From Sphingobacterium tenebrionis (GTDB lineage: Bacteria; Bacteroidota; Bacteroidia; Sphingobacteriales; Sphingobacteriaceae): a stretch of 64,000 bases of DNA. The position numbers were made by a program, and so were the translations under genes. The notes beneath the pieces were generated by a model. The model ran no database searches, was not told where the DNA came from, and worked only from the letters and a program-made list of their open reading frames with translations. Of this stretch, positions 52,481 to 61,225 are shown piece after piece. Numbering within the stretch: position 1 is the first letter of the stretch; each line of letters opens with the position of its first letter. The stretch covers positions 1-64,000 of the forward strand of contig NZ_JAYLLN010000009.1 in assembly GCF_037126265.1 (NCBI RefSeq). The letters are read 5' to 3'.

Positions 52481-53059
52481 ATGGCAATTTACAGATTTAG
52501 GGTAACCTTTGAAGACTATGAGGATGTGTACAGAGAGGTTGACATGCCTTCTAAAGCAACTTTTTTAGAACTGCATGAAACGATCCATAAATCAACGGGT
52601 TACGATCAGGACAAATCTTCTTCTTTTTATGTAAGTAATGACCAATGGAAAAAAGGCACTGAAATCGCATTTCAACCTAATCAAAGGAAGAAGAGTGCAG
52701 GTGTATTATTGGTAGAAGATGTTCGACTTAGTAAATTCATCGATGATCCACATCAGAAATTTTACTACGTATATAATTTTGATCGTCCATACGACTTTCA
52801 TGTAGAGCTGATCAAGATCCTTAAAGAAGAGGATGGGAAGGAATATCCTGCGGTATTCAAAAAAGTGGGTGAAGCACCAAAAGTGGTTTCTGCGGCTAAT
52901 TTCCCTGTTACAGGCGATGAGGATGAGGACGATGATTATGTTGAAGAAGTTGGCGAAGAGTACGGTGTAGATGAGGAGGATGATTATGATATGTTCGATG
53001 ACGAAGAAGGGGAAGAAGGAGAGGGCGAAGAAAAAAGCTCATCAAACGAAGATTATTAA
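52481..53059 (+). CDS. Plasmid pRiA4b ORF-3-like domain protein with acidic tail
   Basis: A 192-residue protein. The first 130 residues (YRFRVTFEDYEDVYREVDM, then KFYYVYNFDRPYDFHVELI) have the IS1096/pRiA4b ORF-3 (PF07929) pattern of a small alpha-beta domain. The last 50 residues are almost entirely Asp, Glu and Tyr, ending in SSSNEDY. The domain was first seen on mobile elements, but here it sits between housekeeping genes with its own terminator and looks fixed. Function is unknown; the acidic tail may contact RNA- or DNA-binding partners. Confidence 0.82.
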   Translation: MAIYRFRVTFEDYEDVYREVDMPSKATFLELHETIHKSTGYDQDKSSSFYVSNDQWKKGTEIAFQPNQRKKSAGVLLVEDVRLSKFIDDPHQKFYYVYNFDRPYDFHVELIKILKEEDGKEYPAVFKKVGEAPKVVSAANFPVTGDEDEDDDYVEEVGEEYGVDEEDDYDMFDDEEGEEGEGEEKSSSNEDY

Positions 53060-53080
53060 GATTTTTTAGATTCGAATAGG

Positions 53081-53114
53081 AATAGATGATAGCCAAACTA
53101 TCATCTATTTTTTT
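53081..53114 (+). terminator. Rho-independent terminator before miaA
   Basis: A 12-bp perfect stem (53081-53092 with 53098-53109), a 5-base loop, and a run of T residues to 53114. Confidence 0.9.
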
Positions 53115-53125
53115 AAATATCCATT

Positions 53126-54040
53126 ATGTCAAGTCAGAAAACATTGATTGTTGTTGTTGGACCTACTGCTGTTGGCAAGACGGCTATGGGCATCGCCTTG
53201 GCAAAATATTTCAAAACATCCATTATATCGGCTGATTCCCGGCAATTCTATCAAGAAATGAGTATTGGGACAGCCAAACCGACAAAAGAGGAACTTGCCG
53301 AAGCAAAACATTACTTTATCGATTCCCATTCTATTGCCACTGATTATACGGCGGGTGACTATGAACGGGAAGCACTTCAATGCTTGGAAGAATTATTCAA
53401 AACTACAGATGTAGTGATCGCTGTGGGAGGATCTGGTTTATTTGTTCGTGCGCTGACAGAAGGACTGGATGATTTACCTAAAGCACCGGAAGAAGTCCGT
53501 GAATCTTTGAACCAATCCTTTAGGGAACATGGTTTGCAACCCCTCCAAGCAAGATTAAAGGAGGTTGATCCCACTTACTATGCCAAGGCTGATATCGAAA
53601 ATCCGCAGCGTGTAATCCGTGCATTGGAAGTTTTTGAAGCTTCAGGGAAACCTATTTCTCATTTTTTGAAAAATGAGACTATGAAAAGACCATTCGATGT
53701 CATCAGTATTGGTTTGAATACGGATAGAGCGGTGTTATACGAACGAATCAATCGTCGGGTAGACATCATGATGGAACAAGGTCTTTTAGCGGAGGTACAA
53801 TCCCTTTCCTCCTATAAAAATAAGCCAGCGCTATTGACGGTTGGTTATGCAGAACTATTCGATTACCTGGATGGTCTAATCTCTTTGGAAGAAGCAATAG
53901 ACCGAATCAAACAGAACTCTAGGCGTTACGCAAAACGACAGATAACCTGGTTCAAGAAATATGGCCAAACCCATTGGTTCGAGCCCAACGATCCGCAGGC
54001 CGTCCTGGAATTTCTATCAGAAAAATTGCCAAAAAAATAG
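53126..54040 (+). CDS. miaA: tRNA dimethylallyltransferase
   Basis: A 304-residue enzyme that adds the isopentenyl group to A37 of tRNAs reading codons that start with U. The P-loop GPTAVGKTAMG at residues 13-23, SADSRQFYQEMSIGTAKP with the catalytic aspartate, and the DYTAGDYERE and YAKRQITWFKK blocks are typical. Length is normal. It begins only 12 bases after the terminator, so its promoter is likely upstream of or inside that hairpin region, or the gene is reached by readthrough. Confidence 0.96.
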   Translation: MSSQKTLIVVVGPTAVGKTAMGIALAKYFKTSIISADSRQFYQEMSIGTAKPTKEELAEAKHYFIDSHSIATDYTAGDYEREALQCLEELFKTTDVVIAVGGSGLFVRALTEGLDDLPKAPEEVRESLNQSFREHGLQPLQARLKEVDPTYYAKADIENPQRVIRALEVFEASGKPISHFLKNETMKRPFDVISIGLNTDRAVLYERINRRVDIMMEQGLLAEVQSLSSYKNKPALLTVGYAELFDYLDGLISLEEAIDRIKQNSRRYAKRQITWFKKYGQTHWFEPNDPQAVLEFLSEKLPKK

Positions 54041-54057
54041 CCCCTCTTTCAAGGGGC
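54031..54057 (-). terminator. Terminator of the minus-strand lipoprotein
   Basis: A 6-bp GC-rich stem (54040-54045 with 54052-54057) is followed, reading on the minus strand, by TATTTTTTT at 54039-54031. It overlaps the miaA stop codon and may act on both convergent genes. Confidence 0.6.
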
Positions 54058-54085
54058 ATTCATTTGTGTATGTAATAGATGTGAT

Positions 54086-54892
54086 TTAATCGTTTGGCAG
54101 CTCTTCCAGGTATTTCAATTCACTCTCTGATAAACCTTGAGAAGAATCGGTTAGCTTCCATAGAATATCCTGCAATTCATCAACAATATCCCAATAATCG
54201 CTGCTGTAATCTTCCTGTACGTTGTATTGTTCAATGTTAATTTTTTTATTCTTTAACTTGTTGATCAGGTCATGAATGATTCTCGAATTGGTAACCACCG
54301 CAAAGTCATATTGTTCAGAACTTGATGAACTTGATTTTGATGCATTTCCACAGTACATATGTAGATCCAATAGTTTCGTGCTGTTAGCTGGGATGGTAAT
54401 CGTCACTTTCTTCAACAGAACACCATTCTGATAATGTCCTGACCTGGATTTAATGATCAATCCTGCCGGTATTTCAAATCTTTTTTCAGAAGAAGTGCTA
54501 TTCTTCAAATTAAGGGCTAACCTCACGTATTCCCCACTTCCTCTTGTAAAATCAGCGGTATTATTAGCTAAATCAGCTTTTAGCGCAGCTCTTTTTTTGG
54601 AAATAGACGCTTTGAACCCTTGCTGTGTTTCGGTATTTACCTTGGAGAAGTTACCATAGTACCCTGAAAAGCCTGTGATCTCACCTTCTTGGCTAATACC
54701 TTCAGGTAGGGTGTATTTTATCCCGGTCAATTCTCCCTCTTTTTGCCCAAGGCCAGGGATCTCTCCAGGAGTGTAATCTTTTAATTCTTGATTATAGGAG
54801 GTATCATCATTACTGTCTTTAGAACAGGAAATTTGGAAGAAGCAGATGCTGCATAAAAGGACAAGGCTTGTCAAGATGGATCGTTTTTTCAT
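54086..54892 (-). CDS. Lipoprotein of unknown function
   Basis: A 268-residue lipoprotein. The ATG at 54892 gives a normal signal peptide MKKRSILTSLVLLCSICFF with a lipobox cysteine (FQISC) at residue 23; an upstream start at 54922 would add ten residues before it. The mature part begins SKDSNDD, then a beta-rich middle (GEYVRLALNLKNS, VTITIPANSTKLLDLHMYCG) and a helical acidic end. No family is recognised. A serine-rich stretch (SKSSSSSSEQ) interrupts the middle. Confidence 0.62.
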   Translation of the reverse strand: MKKRSILTSLVLLCSICFFQISCSKDSNDDTSYNQELKDYTPGEIPGLGQKEGELTGIKYTLPEGISQEGEITGFSGYYGNFSKVNTETQQGFKASISKKRAALKADLANNTADFTRGSGEYVRLALNLKNSTSSEKRFEIPAGLIIKSRSGHYQNGVLLKKVTITIPANSTKLLDLHMYCGNASKSSSSSSEQYDFAVVTNSRIIHDLINKLKNKKINIEQYNVQEDYSSDYWDIVDELQDILWKLTDSSQGLSESELKYLEELPND

Positions 54893-55103
54893 AAGATTCG
54901 TTTTATTAATAGTAAGTTTCAATTGAATAGAACTTCTGTTTCAAAGGTATGAAGAAGAAAAACCTTAAAAAATACCGGATTTCAGGTAAATTTCATTTCA
55001 TTTTACGGGAGTTGGCAAAGTTTACAATTTGCGCAATCGATTGACAGCAATTTCAGAAGAAGAGAATTCTTATATTGTCGCTCAAATTATAATACCCCAT
55101 ATC

Positions 55104-57251
55104 ATGATTTTCAAGAAACTACCTTATTTGACGCTTTCGATGGTTTTAGGCCTTTCGTCCGTTCATGCGCAATCAAGAGTTGATAAACCATTTAATGATA
55201 ATTGGCAATTCTATAAAGCGAACAACAGCACATTTTTTACGGATTTTGATAATGGCACTAAGTATTTTGAAAGCCAAAGTCAATGGACCAAATTAGAAGT
55301 TTGGGAGGATATTCAGTTGCCTCATACCTATAATAGGGAAGATATGCAAAAAGATCGGAATTTCTTTGAAGGCAAAGCTGTTTATCAAAAGAAATTCCAG
55401 ATGACAGCTGCGGATAAGGAAAAAAGGAGCTTTCTGAAATTTGAAGGAGTAGGGGCAGTCGCTCAACTATTCATCAATGGAAATTATATTGGAGAACATA
55501 AGGGCGGATATGGAATGTTCGTTTTTGAGATCACCAATTCGGTGGATTATGAAAAGGAGAATACTGTGGTTGTTGTTACGGACAATAAATCGAGACGTGA
55601 TATTATTCCGATCAACCAATTTTTATTTCCGGTATATGGCGGTATTTACAGGCCGGTGCATTTGATCCAAACGAATAAAACAGGATTTGTAGTTACGGAC
55701 CAAGCTTCTGCCGGTATTTATATCCGTCAGAAAAATGTATCTTCCAAGAGTGCTGATGTTTCGGTGGAGGTAAAATTGGAAACCAAAGAAAAGCATACCC
55801 AATCGGGAGAATTGCTTGTTGAAATCCGGGATTTTGAAGGCAAGGTGGTGCAAACGGAAAAACAGGCGGTTAAGATAAGTCCACAAGGTGTAACCTATGT
55901 AACCCAGGATATCAAGATGAAATCGCCAAGATTGTGGGACGGCGTTAGGGATCCATACCTCTATTCCTTGACCGCGAAATTAATGGTGAAAGGGAAAGAG
56001 ATGGATGCGGTAAAACAACCGTTGGGGGTTCGTAAGGTAGAATTGATCGCGGGTAAAGGTGTGTTCTTAAATGGCAAGCAATATCCAATGTTTGGTGTAT
56101 GTAGACATCAGGACCGGGAAGGATTTGGAAGTGCATTAAGTTTTGAACAGCATAAGGAGGATTTCGAATTTATGAAGGAAATGGGGGTTACTACGCTCCG
56201 TTTGGCACATTATCAGCAATCTCCGGAGGTATATGCTTTGGCTGATACTGTAGGTTTTCTTACTTGGGCAGAGATTCCTTTTGTGAACAGGGTGTCGTAT
56301 TATGAGAATGATAATGCAAAGCAGCAGATGCATGAATTGGTGAAACAGAATTTCAACCATCCTTCCATTTATATCTGGGGAGTACATAATGAAGTATATT
56401 CTAAAACTGCGGATGAACAAGTTCCGGTGTTGTCAAGGGAATTGAATGATATCGCAAAGACATTGGATCCAGATCGTTATACTGTAGCAGTTACGGGTTA
56501 TAATGTAGTTGATCGTCAGGAAAATCTGAGTACAGATGTTCAGGGGATAAATCATTATTTCGGATGGTATGGTGGTAAGATTGAAGATCTGAAACCATGG
56601 GCAGAAAAGGTTCAGCAGAATTTCCCGGATTATAAGGTTATTTTATCGGAATATGGGGCAGATGGAAATATAGATATTGGCCAAGAGTTGTTGGAACAAC
56701 CTAAGGATGTGGTTTCGGGGAAGTCTTTTCCAGAGAATTATCAAACGGAGACCCATATTAAGCAATGGGCTGCGATAGAACAGAATCCAATTATTTTGGC
56801 TTCCTATGTTTGGAACATGTTCGAATTTGCGGTTCCTGCCTGGAATAGGGGTGGTGTGAATGCAAGAAACTTAAAAGGGCTGATTACATTTGATCGCAAG
56901 CGTAAAAAAGATTCTTTCTATTGGTATAAGGCAAATTGGAATCCAGAGCCGATGATTTATTTGGCGAATAGGAGAGATAATAAAAGAACAAATGCAAGTA
57001 CGAAGATTCAGGTGTTTTCGAATTTAAATAATGTGGTTGTTTCGGTTAATGGGAAAGATTATAAGGCAGTGAAAGGGGAGAACGATAAGCATTGGGTGGT
57101 AGAGCAGGTTCAGCTTCAAAAAGGAGAAAATAGGATTGTAGCGAAGGGGGAAAATAATGCAGGTGGTAAAGCTGTTGGTGGTAAAGTGGCTGGTAGTAAA
57201 GCTACTGCTGCTAATGTGTTGACCGATGAAATGATTTGGACTTTGGAATAG
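55104..57251 (+). CDS. Family GH2 glycoside hydrolase (beta-galactosidase type)
   Basis: A 715-residue exported enzyme. The signal peptide ends at VHAQ, so the ATG at 55104 is preferred over the first frame ATG at 55029. The N-terminal sugar-binding domain (FKPFNDNWQFYK-like start, residues 25-200), an immunoglobulin-like domain and the TIM barrel follow. The acid/base glutamate is in WGVHNEVY (about residue 430) and the nucleophile in ILSEYGADG (about residue 520). It ends with a short beta-sandwich domain. Substrate may be beta-galactosides or beta-mannosides. A repeat cluster follows. Confidence 0.9.
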   Translation: MIFKKLPYLTLSMVLGLSSVHAQSRVDKPFNDNWQFYKANNSTFFTDFDNGTKYFESQSQWTKLEVWEDIQLPHTYNREDMQKDRNFFEGKAVYQKKFQMTAADKEKRSFLKFEGVGAVAQLFINGNYIGEHKGGYGMFVFEITNSVDYEKENTVVVVTDNKSRRDIIPINQFLFPVYGGIYRPVHLIQTNKTGFVVTDQASAGIYIRQKNVSSKSADVSVEVKLETKEKHTQSGELLVEIRDFEGKVVQTEKQAVKISPQGVTYVTQDIKMKSPRLWDGVRDPYLYSLTAKLMVKGKEMDAVKQPLGVRKVELIAGKGVFLNGKQYPMFGVCRHQDREGFGSALSFEQHKEDFEFMKEMGVTTLRLAHYQQSPEVYALADTVGFLTWAEIPFVNRVSYYENDNAKQQMHELVKQNFNHPSIYIWGVHNEVYSKTADEQVPVLSRELNDIAKTLDPDRYTVAVTGYNVVDRQENLSTDVQGINHYFGWYGGKIEDLKPWAEKVQQNFPDYKVILSEYGADGNIDIGQELLEQPKDVVSGKSFPENYQTETHIKQWAAIEQNPIILASYVWNMFEFAVPAWNRGGVNARNLKGLITFDRKRKKDSFYWYKANWNPEPMIYLANRRDNKRTNASTKIQVFSNLNNVVVSVNGKDYKAVKGENDKHWVVEQVQLQKGENRIVAKGENNAGGKAVGGKVAGSKATAANVLTDEMIWTLE

Positions 57252-57305
57252 ATTAGGGGTTGGAATACGTTGTGCCTTGGAATAGGTTGGATGTTTTCAC
57301 TCAAA

Positions 57306-57473
57306 CGTCATTGCGAGGAGGTACGACGAAGCAATCTTACCTTATGTCATGCTGAGCGTAGTCGAAGCATCTGTTCGTTAGTAACCGTACAGATCCTTCG
57401 ACGATGCTCAGGATGACAAAGTGTAAAGATTGCTTCGTTCCTCGCAATGACGATAAAGTTCCTCGCAATGACG
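57306..57473. repeat. Nested palindromic repeat cluster R5
   Basis: The outer left arm (57306-57338, CGTCATTGCGAGGAGGTACG type) and the right arm (ending at 57452) enclose an inner inverted repeat (TGTCATGCTGAGCGTAGTCG facing CGACGATGCTCAGGATGACA). A partial copy of the right arm end follows to 57473. It lies between the convergent GH2 and ilvE genes. Confidence 0.9.
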
Positions 57474-57500
57474 TGAATTTATCTTAATCCACCATTATCC

Positions 57501-58571
57501 CTACTTCACTATAAAATTCCAGCCAAATGGATCTTCGATCCTCCCATATCTTAAATCATTCAAATAATTCAATACCTTATTTGAAAATTCTCTTCCTTCA
57601 ACCGGAGGAAGACTATAATCCTCACCTTCATATCCAATACGATCAATATGCGTAATAGTCGCAGCAGTACCTGCCGCAAAAGCTTCCGTAACTTTACCCT
57701 CTTTTATCCCATCGATCAGCTCCTGAACAGAAACCTTACGTTGCTCTGCCTTATAACCCCATTTTTCAGCCAATTCCATAATCGTCCTACGCGTCACACC
57801 ATGAAGAATCGTATCCCCATGAGGCGTAATAATCGTATCTCCAATCCGGAAAATTAAATTCGCTGTACCAGCTTCTTCAATGTACTTATGCTCAAGCGCA
57901 TCCGTCCACATGATCTGGTCATAGCCTTCATCGTTCGCTAATTGCGTAGGATATAACGATAACGCATAATTCCCAGCATTTTTAGAGAAACCAACACCAC
58001 CTTCAGCAGCACGTGTATAATGCGTTTCCACTTTTAAACTGATCGGTTTGCTGTAATAAGCCCCTACCGGACAAGTGATAATAATGAATTTGTATGATTT
58101 TGATGGATGTACGCCCAATGCAGCTTCAGTCGCAAACATAAAAGGTCGAATATAAAGGGAAGTTCCACCTACTGCTGGAACCCAATCTCTATCTACATCC
58201 AATAATTTTTTTAACCCATCCATGAAGATCTCTTCCGGCACCTCTGGCATCTGCAAACGTGCAGCAGATTTATTGAATCTTTCCCAGTTTTTATCCGGAC
58301 GGAAAATACTAACCGTACCATCTTCAAACTTATATCCTTTGATACCTTCAAAAATAGCTTGACCATAGTGCAGTGCAGACATGGAAGGGCTTACAGAAAG
58401 GTCTCCATAAGGCACAATGCTTACATCTTCCCATTTGCCATTGTCGTAGCTAGCTACGAGCATGTGATCAGACATGATCTGTCCGAATTTTAAATTGTTA
58501 AAGTCTACCTGCGAGAGTCTTGATTGTGTTACTGGCTCTACGCGAAATGAAATTTGTTCTGTCGCGCTCAT
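57501..58571 (-). CDS. ilvE: Branched-chain amino-acid aminotransferase
   Basis: A 356-residue PLP enzyme for the last step of leucine, isoleucine and valine synthesis. The fold-type IV pattern is complete: LHYGQAIFEGIKGYK near the start, the PLP lysine in FSKNAGNYALS, YIEEAGTANLIF, and the TPHGDTILHGVTRRTI block. Length is normal. A -7 box at 58613-58606 precedes it. Confidence 0.95.
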   Translation of the reverse strand: MSATEQISFRVEPVTQSRLSQVDFNNLKFGQIMSDHMLVASYDNGKWEDVSIVPYGDLSVSPSMSALHYGQAIFEGIKGYKFEDGTVSIFRPDKNWERFNKSAARLQMPEVPEEIFMDGLKKLLDVDRDWVPAVGGTSLYIRPFMFATEAALGVHPSKSYKFIIITCPVGAYYSKPISLKVETHYTRAAEGGVGFSKNAGNYALSLYPTQLANDEGYDQIMWTDALEHKYIEEAGTANLIFRIGDTIITPHGDTILHGVTRRTIMELAEKWGYKAEQRKVSVQELIDGIKEGKVTEAFAAGTAATITHIDRIGYEGEDYSLPPVEGREFSNKVLNYLNDLRYGRIEDPFGWNFIVK

Positions 58572-58605
58572 ATCTTAATTGATTGTTTTCGTTCTGCAAG
58601 TTAGG

Positions 58606-58613
58606 CAAAATTA
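58606..58613 (-). promoter_or_regulatory. -7 promoter box for ilvE
   Basis: TAATTTTG on the minus strand, an exact TAnnTTTG match, 35-42 bases upstream of the ilvE ATG. Confidence 0.55.
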
Positions 58614-58771
58614 TTAAAATCCATACATTGTATGTTTTCCTATTCAGCACTGTATACTCTTTGCTATACTGTTAAGTATTAATACCCGAAAAATCCGAGA
58701 AAATTCAGTTCGGTATAATATTTGGATTATCGACCGGCAACTAACAATATTTTGTTAACAAACAACAGGTT

Positions 58772-58882
58772 ATGGAAAGGAAATTGACAAATTTTAATAA
58801 TTACGAAACAAAAGAAGTAGGTGGTTGGAAATTCATCTTGGGTTTTTTTGTGTTTCTATATAAAACAGCGATTCGTCCTTAA
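58772..58882 (+). CDS. Small peptide gene with a Gly-Gly motif
   Basis: A 36-residue open frame in the 350-base gap between ilvE and the GH3-type gene. The first part is polar (ERKLTNFNNYETKEVGG) and the second is hydrophobic with a basic end (WKFILGFFVFLYKTAIRP), split by Gly17-Gly18. This is the layout of bacteriocin-type precursors with a double-glycine leader, where the hydrophobic part is the exported core. No ABC peptidase-exporter gene is visible in this window. A near-consensus -7 box (AATATTTG, 58717-58724) lies 48 bases upstream. It could also be a small membrane protein. Confidence 0.5.
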   Translation: MERKLTNFNNYETKEVGGWKFILGFFVFLYKTAIRP

Positions 58883-58921
58883 TAATAGGCTATCATTGGT
58901 GGTCAAGCGACCCACCATTCA

Positions 58922-60439
58922 CTAACTATTTTTCATTAATTCGAGCAGGGGATCAAGATATTCTCTACTATTCGCTAATCTTGGGACTTTATTTTGTCCA
59001 CCTAATTTACCCCTACTTTTCATCCATTTGTAGAAGGTTTCTTGAGGAGCATGATGTATGATCGGCTTATTCAAGGCCATATTCTTGTGACGTTTAGCGT
59101 CATAGTCGGAATTTATCTCGCGAAGGGTATTATCCAAAATATCACAGAATCTTTCGAAGTCTATTGGGTCTTTTTCAAATTCGATGACCCACTCATGTGC
59201 TCCAGCTTCCCCTTGCCTAAAATAAACTGGCCCTGCTGTATAATCTTTGATGTTCGCATCGGTGGCCAAACAAGCGGCTGCTAAGGCATGTTCCGCATTA
59301 TCCACGATCACTTCTTCTCCAAAAGTATTGATGTACTGTTTGGTTCTTCCTGAAATCTGAAATCGATAAGGTGTGGTCGAAGTGAATTTAATTGTATCAC
59401 CAATCTTATATCTCCAAAGACCAGCATTGGTAGAAATAATGAGGGCATAATTCTTCCCGATTTCTACTTCGTGTAAACCCAGAGTTTTAGGATTCTCTTC
59501 GTGGATATTCTCCATGGGAAGGAATTCATAATAGATTCCATAATCCAACATCAATAAGAGGTCGTCGGAGTCCGACTGGTCTTGGATTCCAAAATATCCT
59601 TCCGAAGCATTGTAGTTCTCCAGGTAATACATGCTATCCGAAGGGATCAATCGTTTGAACTGTTCCTTATAAGGCTTGAAACTGACGCCTCCATGTCCAT
59701 AGAATTCCAGGTTTGGCCATACCTCCAAGAGGTTGTCTTTCCCGGTAAGTTCTAGGATGCGGTTCGCCATGACAATGTTCCAGGTCGGAACACCCGCTAA
59801 TGAAGTAACATTTTCCTTGATGGTGATCTCCGCAATCTGAGCAATCTTTTCCTCAAAGTTCGGATTTAGGGTCACCTCAAGCGTTGGTGTCCTTTTGAAC
59901 TCTGCCCAAAAGGGAAGATTTCGAATCAATATTGAGGATAAGTCCCCATAATAGGAATCAGGGCTGAAATTGTTGATTTGGGAGGATCCACCAATGACGA
60001 CGGATTTTCCAGTGAAGACTTTATTCTCTGGCTTATTATGGCAGTAAATGGAAAGCATGTCCTTTCCGCCTTGGTAATGGCATTCTTCTAATGCCTCAAT
60101 ACTTACAGGAATAAATTTACTGCGGTCAGAAGTAGTGCCAGAGCTTTTTGCGAACCATTTGATATCTGATGGCCAAAGGATGTTCTGTTCGCCTTTGATC
60201 ATCCGGTCTACATAACCTTTTATGTCATCATAATCCTGGATCGGTACCCTTCTTTTGTATTCATCTGGCGTAAAAATGCTATTATAGCCGTATTTTTTAC
60301 CCCATTCTGTAGCTTCTGCGGCAGATATCAAACTTTGGAACCACTCATCCTGTACATCATGTGGATATTTCATGAATAACTCAATCTGATGAATGCGTTT
60401 TTTCATGATCCAGGTAAAAAGTGAGTTCAGTAAAGCCAT
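58922..60439 (-). CDS. GH3 auxin-responsive-promoter family protein
   Basis: A 505-residue protein of the GH3 family of acyl-acid-amido synthetases (ANL-like adenylating enzymes). Visible blocks are FAKSSGTTSDRSKFIPVS, the phosphate-binding loop near residue 100, YNASEGYFGIQ, and LWRYKIGDTIKF before the C-terminal domain. Plant members join amino acids to hormones; in Bacteroidota the substrate is unknown. It is the last gene of a minus-strand group, 23 bases after lptB. Confidence 0.92.
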   Translation of the reverse strand: MALLNSLFTWIMKKRIHQIELFMKYPHDVQDEWFQSLISAAEATEWGKKYGYNSIFTPDEYKRRVPIQDYDDIKGYVDRMIKGEQNILWPSDIKWFAKSSGTTSDRSKFIPVSIEALEECHYQGGKDMLSIYCHNKPENKVFTGKSVVIGGSSQINNFSPDSYYGDLSSILIRNLPFWAEFKRTPTLEVTLNPNFEEKIAQIAEITIKENVTSLAGVPTWNIVMANRILELTGKDNLLEVWPNLEFYGHGGVSFKPYKEQFKRLIPSDSMYYLENYNASEGYFGIQDQSDSDDLLLMLDYGIYYEFLPMENIHEENPKTLGLHEVEIGKNYALIISTNAGLWRYKIGDTIKFTSTTPYRFQISGRTKQYINTFGEEVIVDNAEHALAAACLATDANIKDYTAGPVYFRQGEAGAHEWVIEFEKDPIDFERFCDILDNTLREINSDYDAKRHKNMALNKPIIHHAPQETFYKWMKSRGKLGGQNKVPRLANSREYLDPLLELMKNS

Positions 60440-60461
60440 AGTGTATTGCCGAAAGCTAAAT

Positions 60462-61196
60462 TTAGAATTTTTTTCTTCTCAATTCAAAATGTCTACCCAA
60501 GTAAAATTTACGTGCAAGTTCATTGTTCGCGATTTCTTCGGGTGTTCCAGTTAACATGATCTTTCCTTCGGTAAGGAGATATGCCCTGTCCGTAATGGAA
60601 AGGGTTTCCTGTACGTTATGGTCAGTAATAAGGATACCGATGTTTCTGGTCTTTAATTTTGCAACGATGGTTTGGATCTCTTCCACAGCGATCGGGTCGA
60701 CCCCTGCAAAAGGCTCATCCAATAGAATAAAGCTCGGATTGGCGGCCAAAGCGCGAGCAATTTCCGTCCGGCGTCTTTCACCACCCGATAGTAGATCGCC
60801 CCGGTTCTTACGAACCCGGTGCAAACTGAATTCGGTAAGTAATTCTTCCAGTTTTTCCTTGCGTTCAGCTTTGTTGGGGTAATGGATCTCCAGTACCGCC
60901 ATAATGTTGTTCTCCACAGATAACTTACGGAAAACGGAAGCTTCTTGAGCCAAATAACCAATACCGCGTTGCGCACGTTTGTACATCGCATCTTGTGTGA
61001 TTTCAAGATCATCTAAGTACACATGCCCATCATTGGGCTTGATCAATCCCACGATCATATAGAAAGAAGTGGTTTTACCGGCTCCATTGGGGCCTAATAA
61101 ACCGACAATCTCCCCTTGTTCTACGTGGAAGGAAACATCATTAACAACAGTACGTTGTTTGTATTTTTTGATGAGATGTTCTGCTCTAAGAATCAT
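60462..61196 (-). CDS. lptB: LPS-export ABC transporter ATP-binding protein
   Basis: A 244-residue ATPase that powers LPS extraction through the LptFG permeases. Walker A GPNGAGKTT, signature LLSGGERRR, Walker B FILLDEPFAGVD and the H-loop TDHNVQETL are present, with the family's YLAQEASVFRKL Q-loop. It follows recJ by 29 bases and precedes the GH3-type gene. Confidence 0.96.
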   Translation of the reverse strand: MILRAEHLIKKYKQRTVVNDVSFHVEQGEIVGLLGPNGAGKTTSFYMIVGLIKPNDGHVYLDDLEITQDAMYKRAQRGIGYLAQEASVFRKLSVENNIMAVLEIHYPNKAERKEKLEELLTEFSLHRVRKNRGDLLSGGERRRTEIARALAANPSFILLDEPFAGVDPIAVEEIQTIVAKLKTRNIGILITDHNVQETLSITDRAYLLTEGKIMLTGTPEEIANNELARKFYLGRHFELRRKKF

Positions 61197-61225
61197 GTGT
61201 TATTCCTTTATCTGCAAAGATATTT

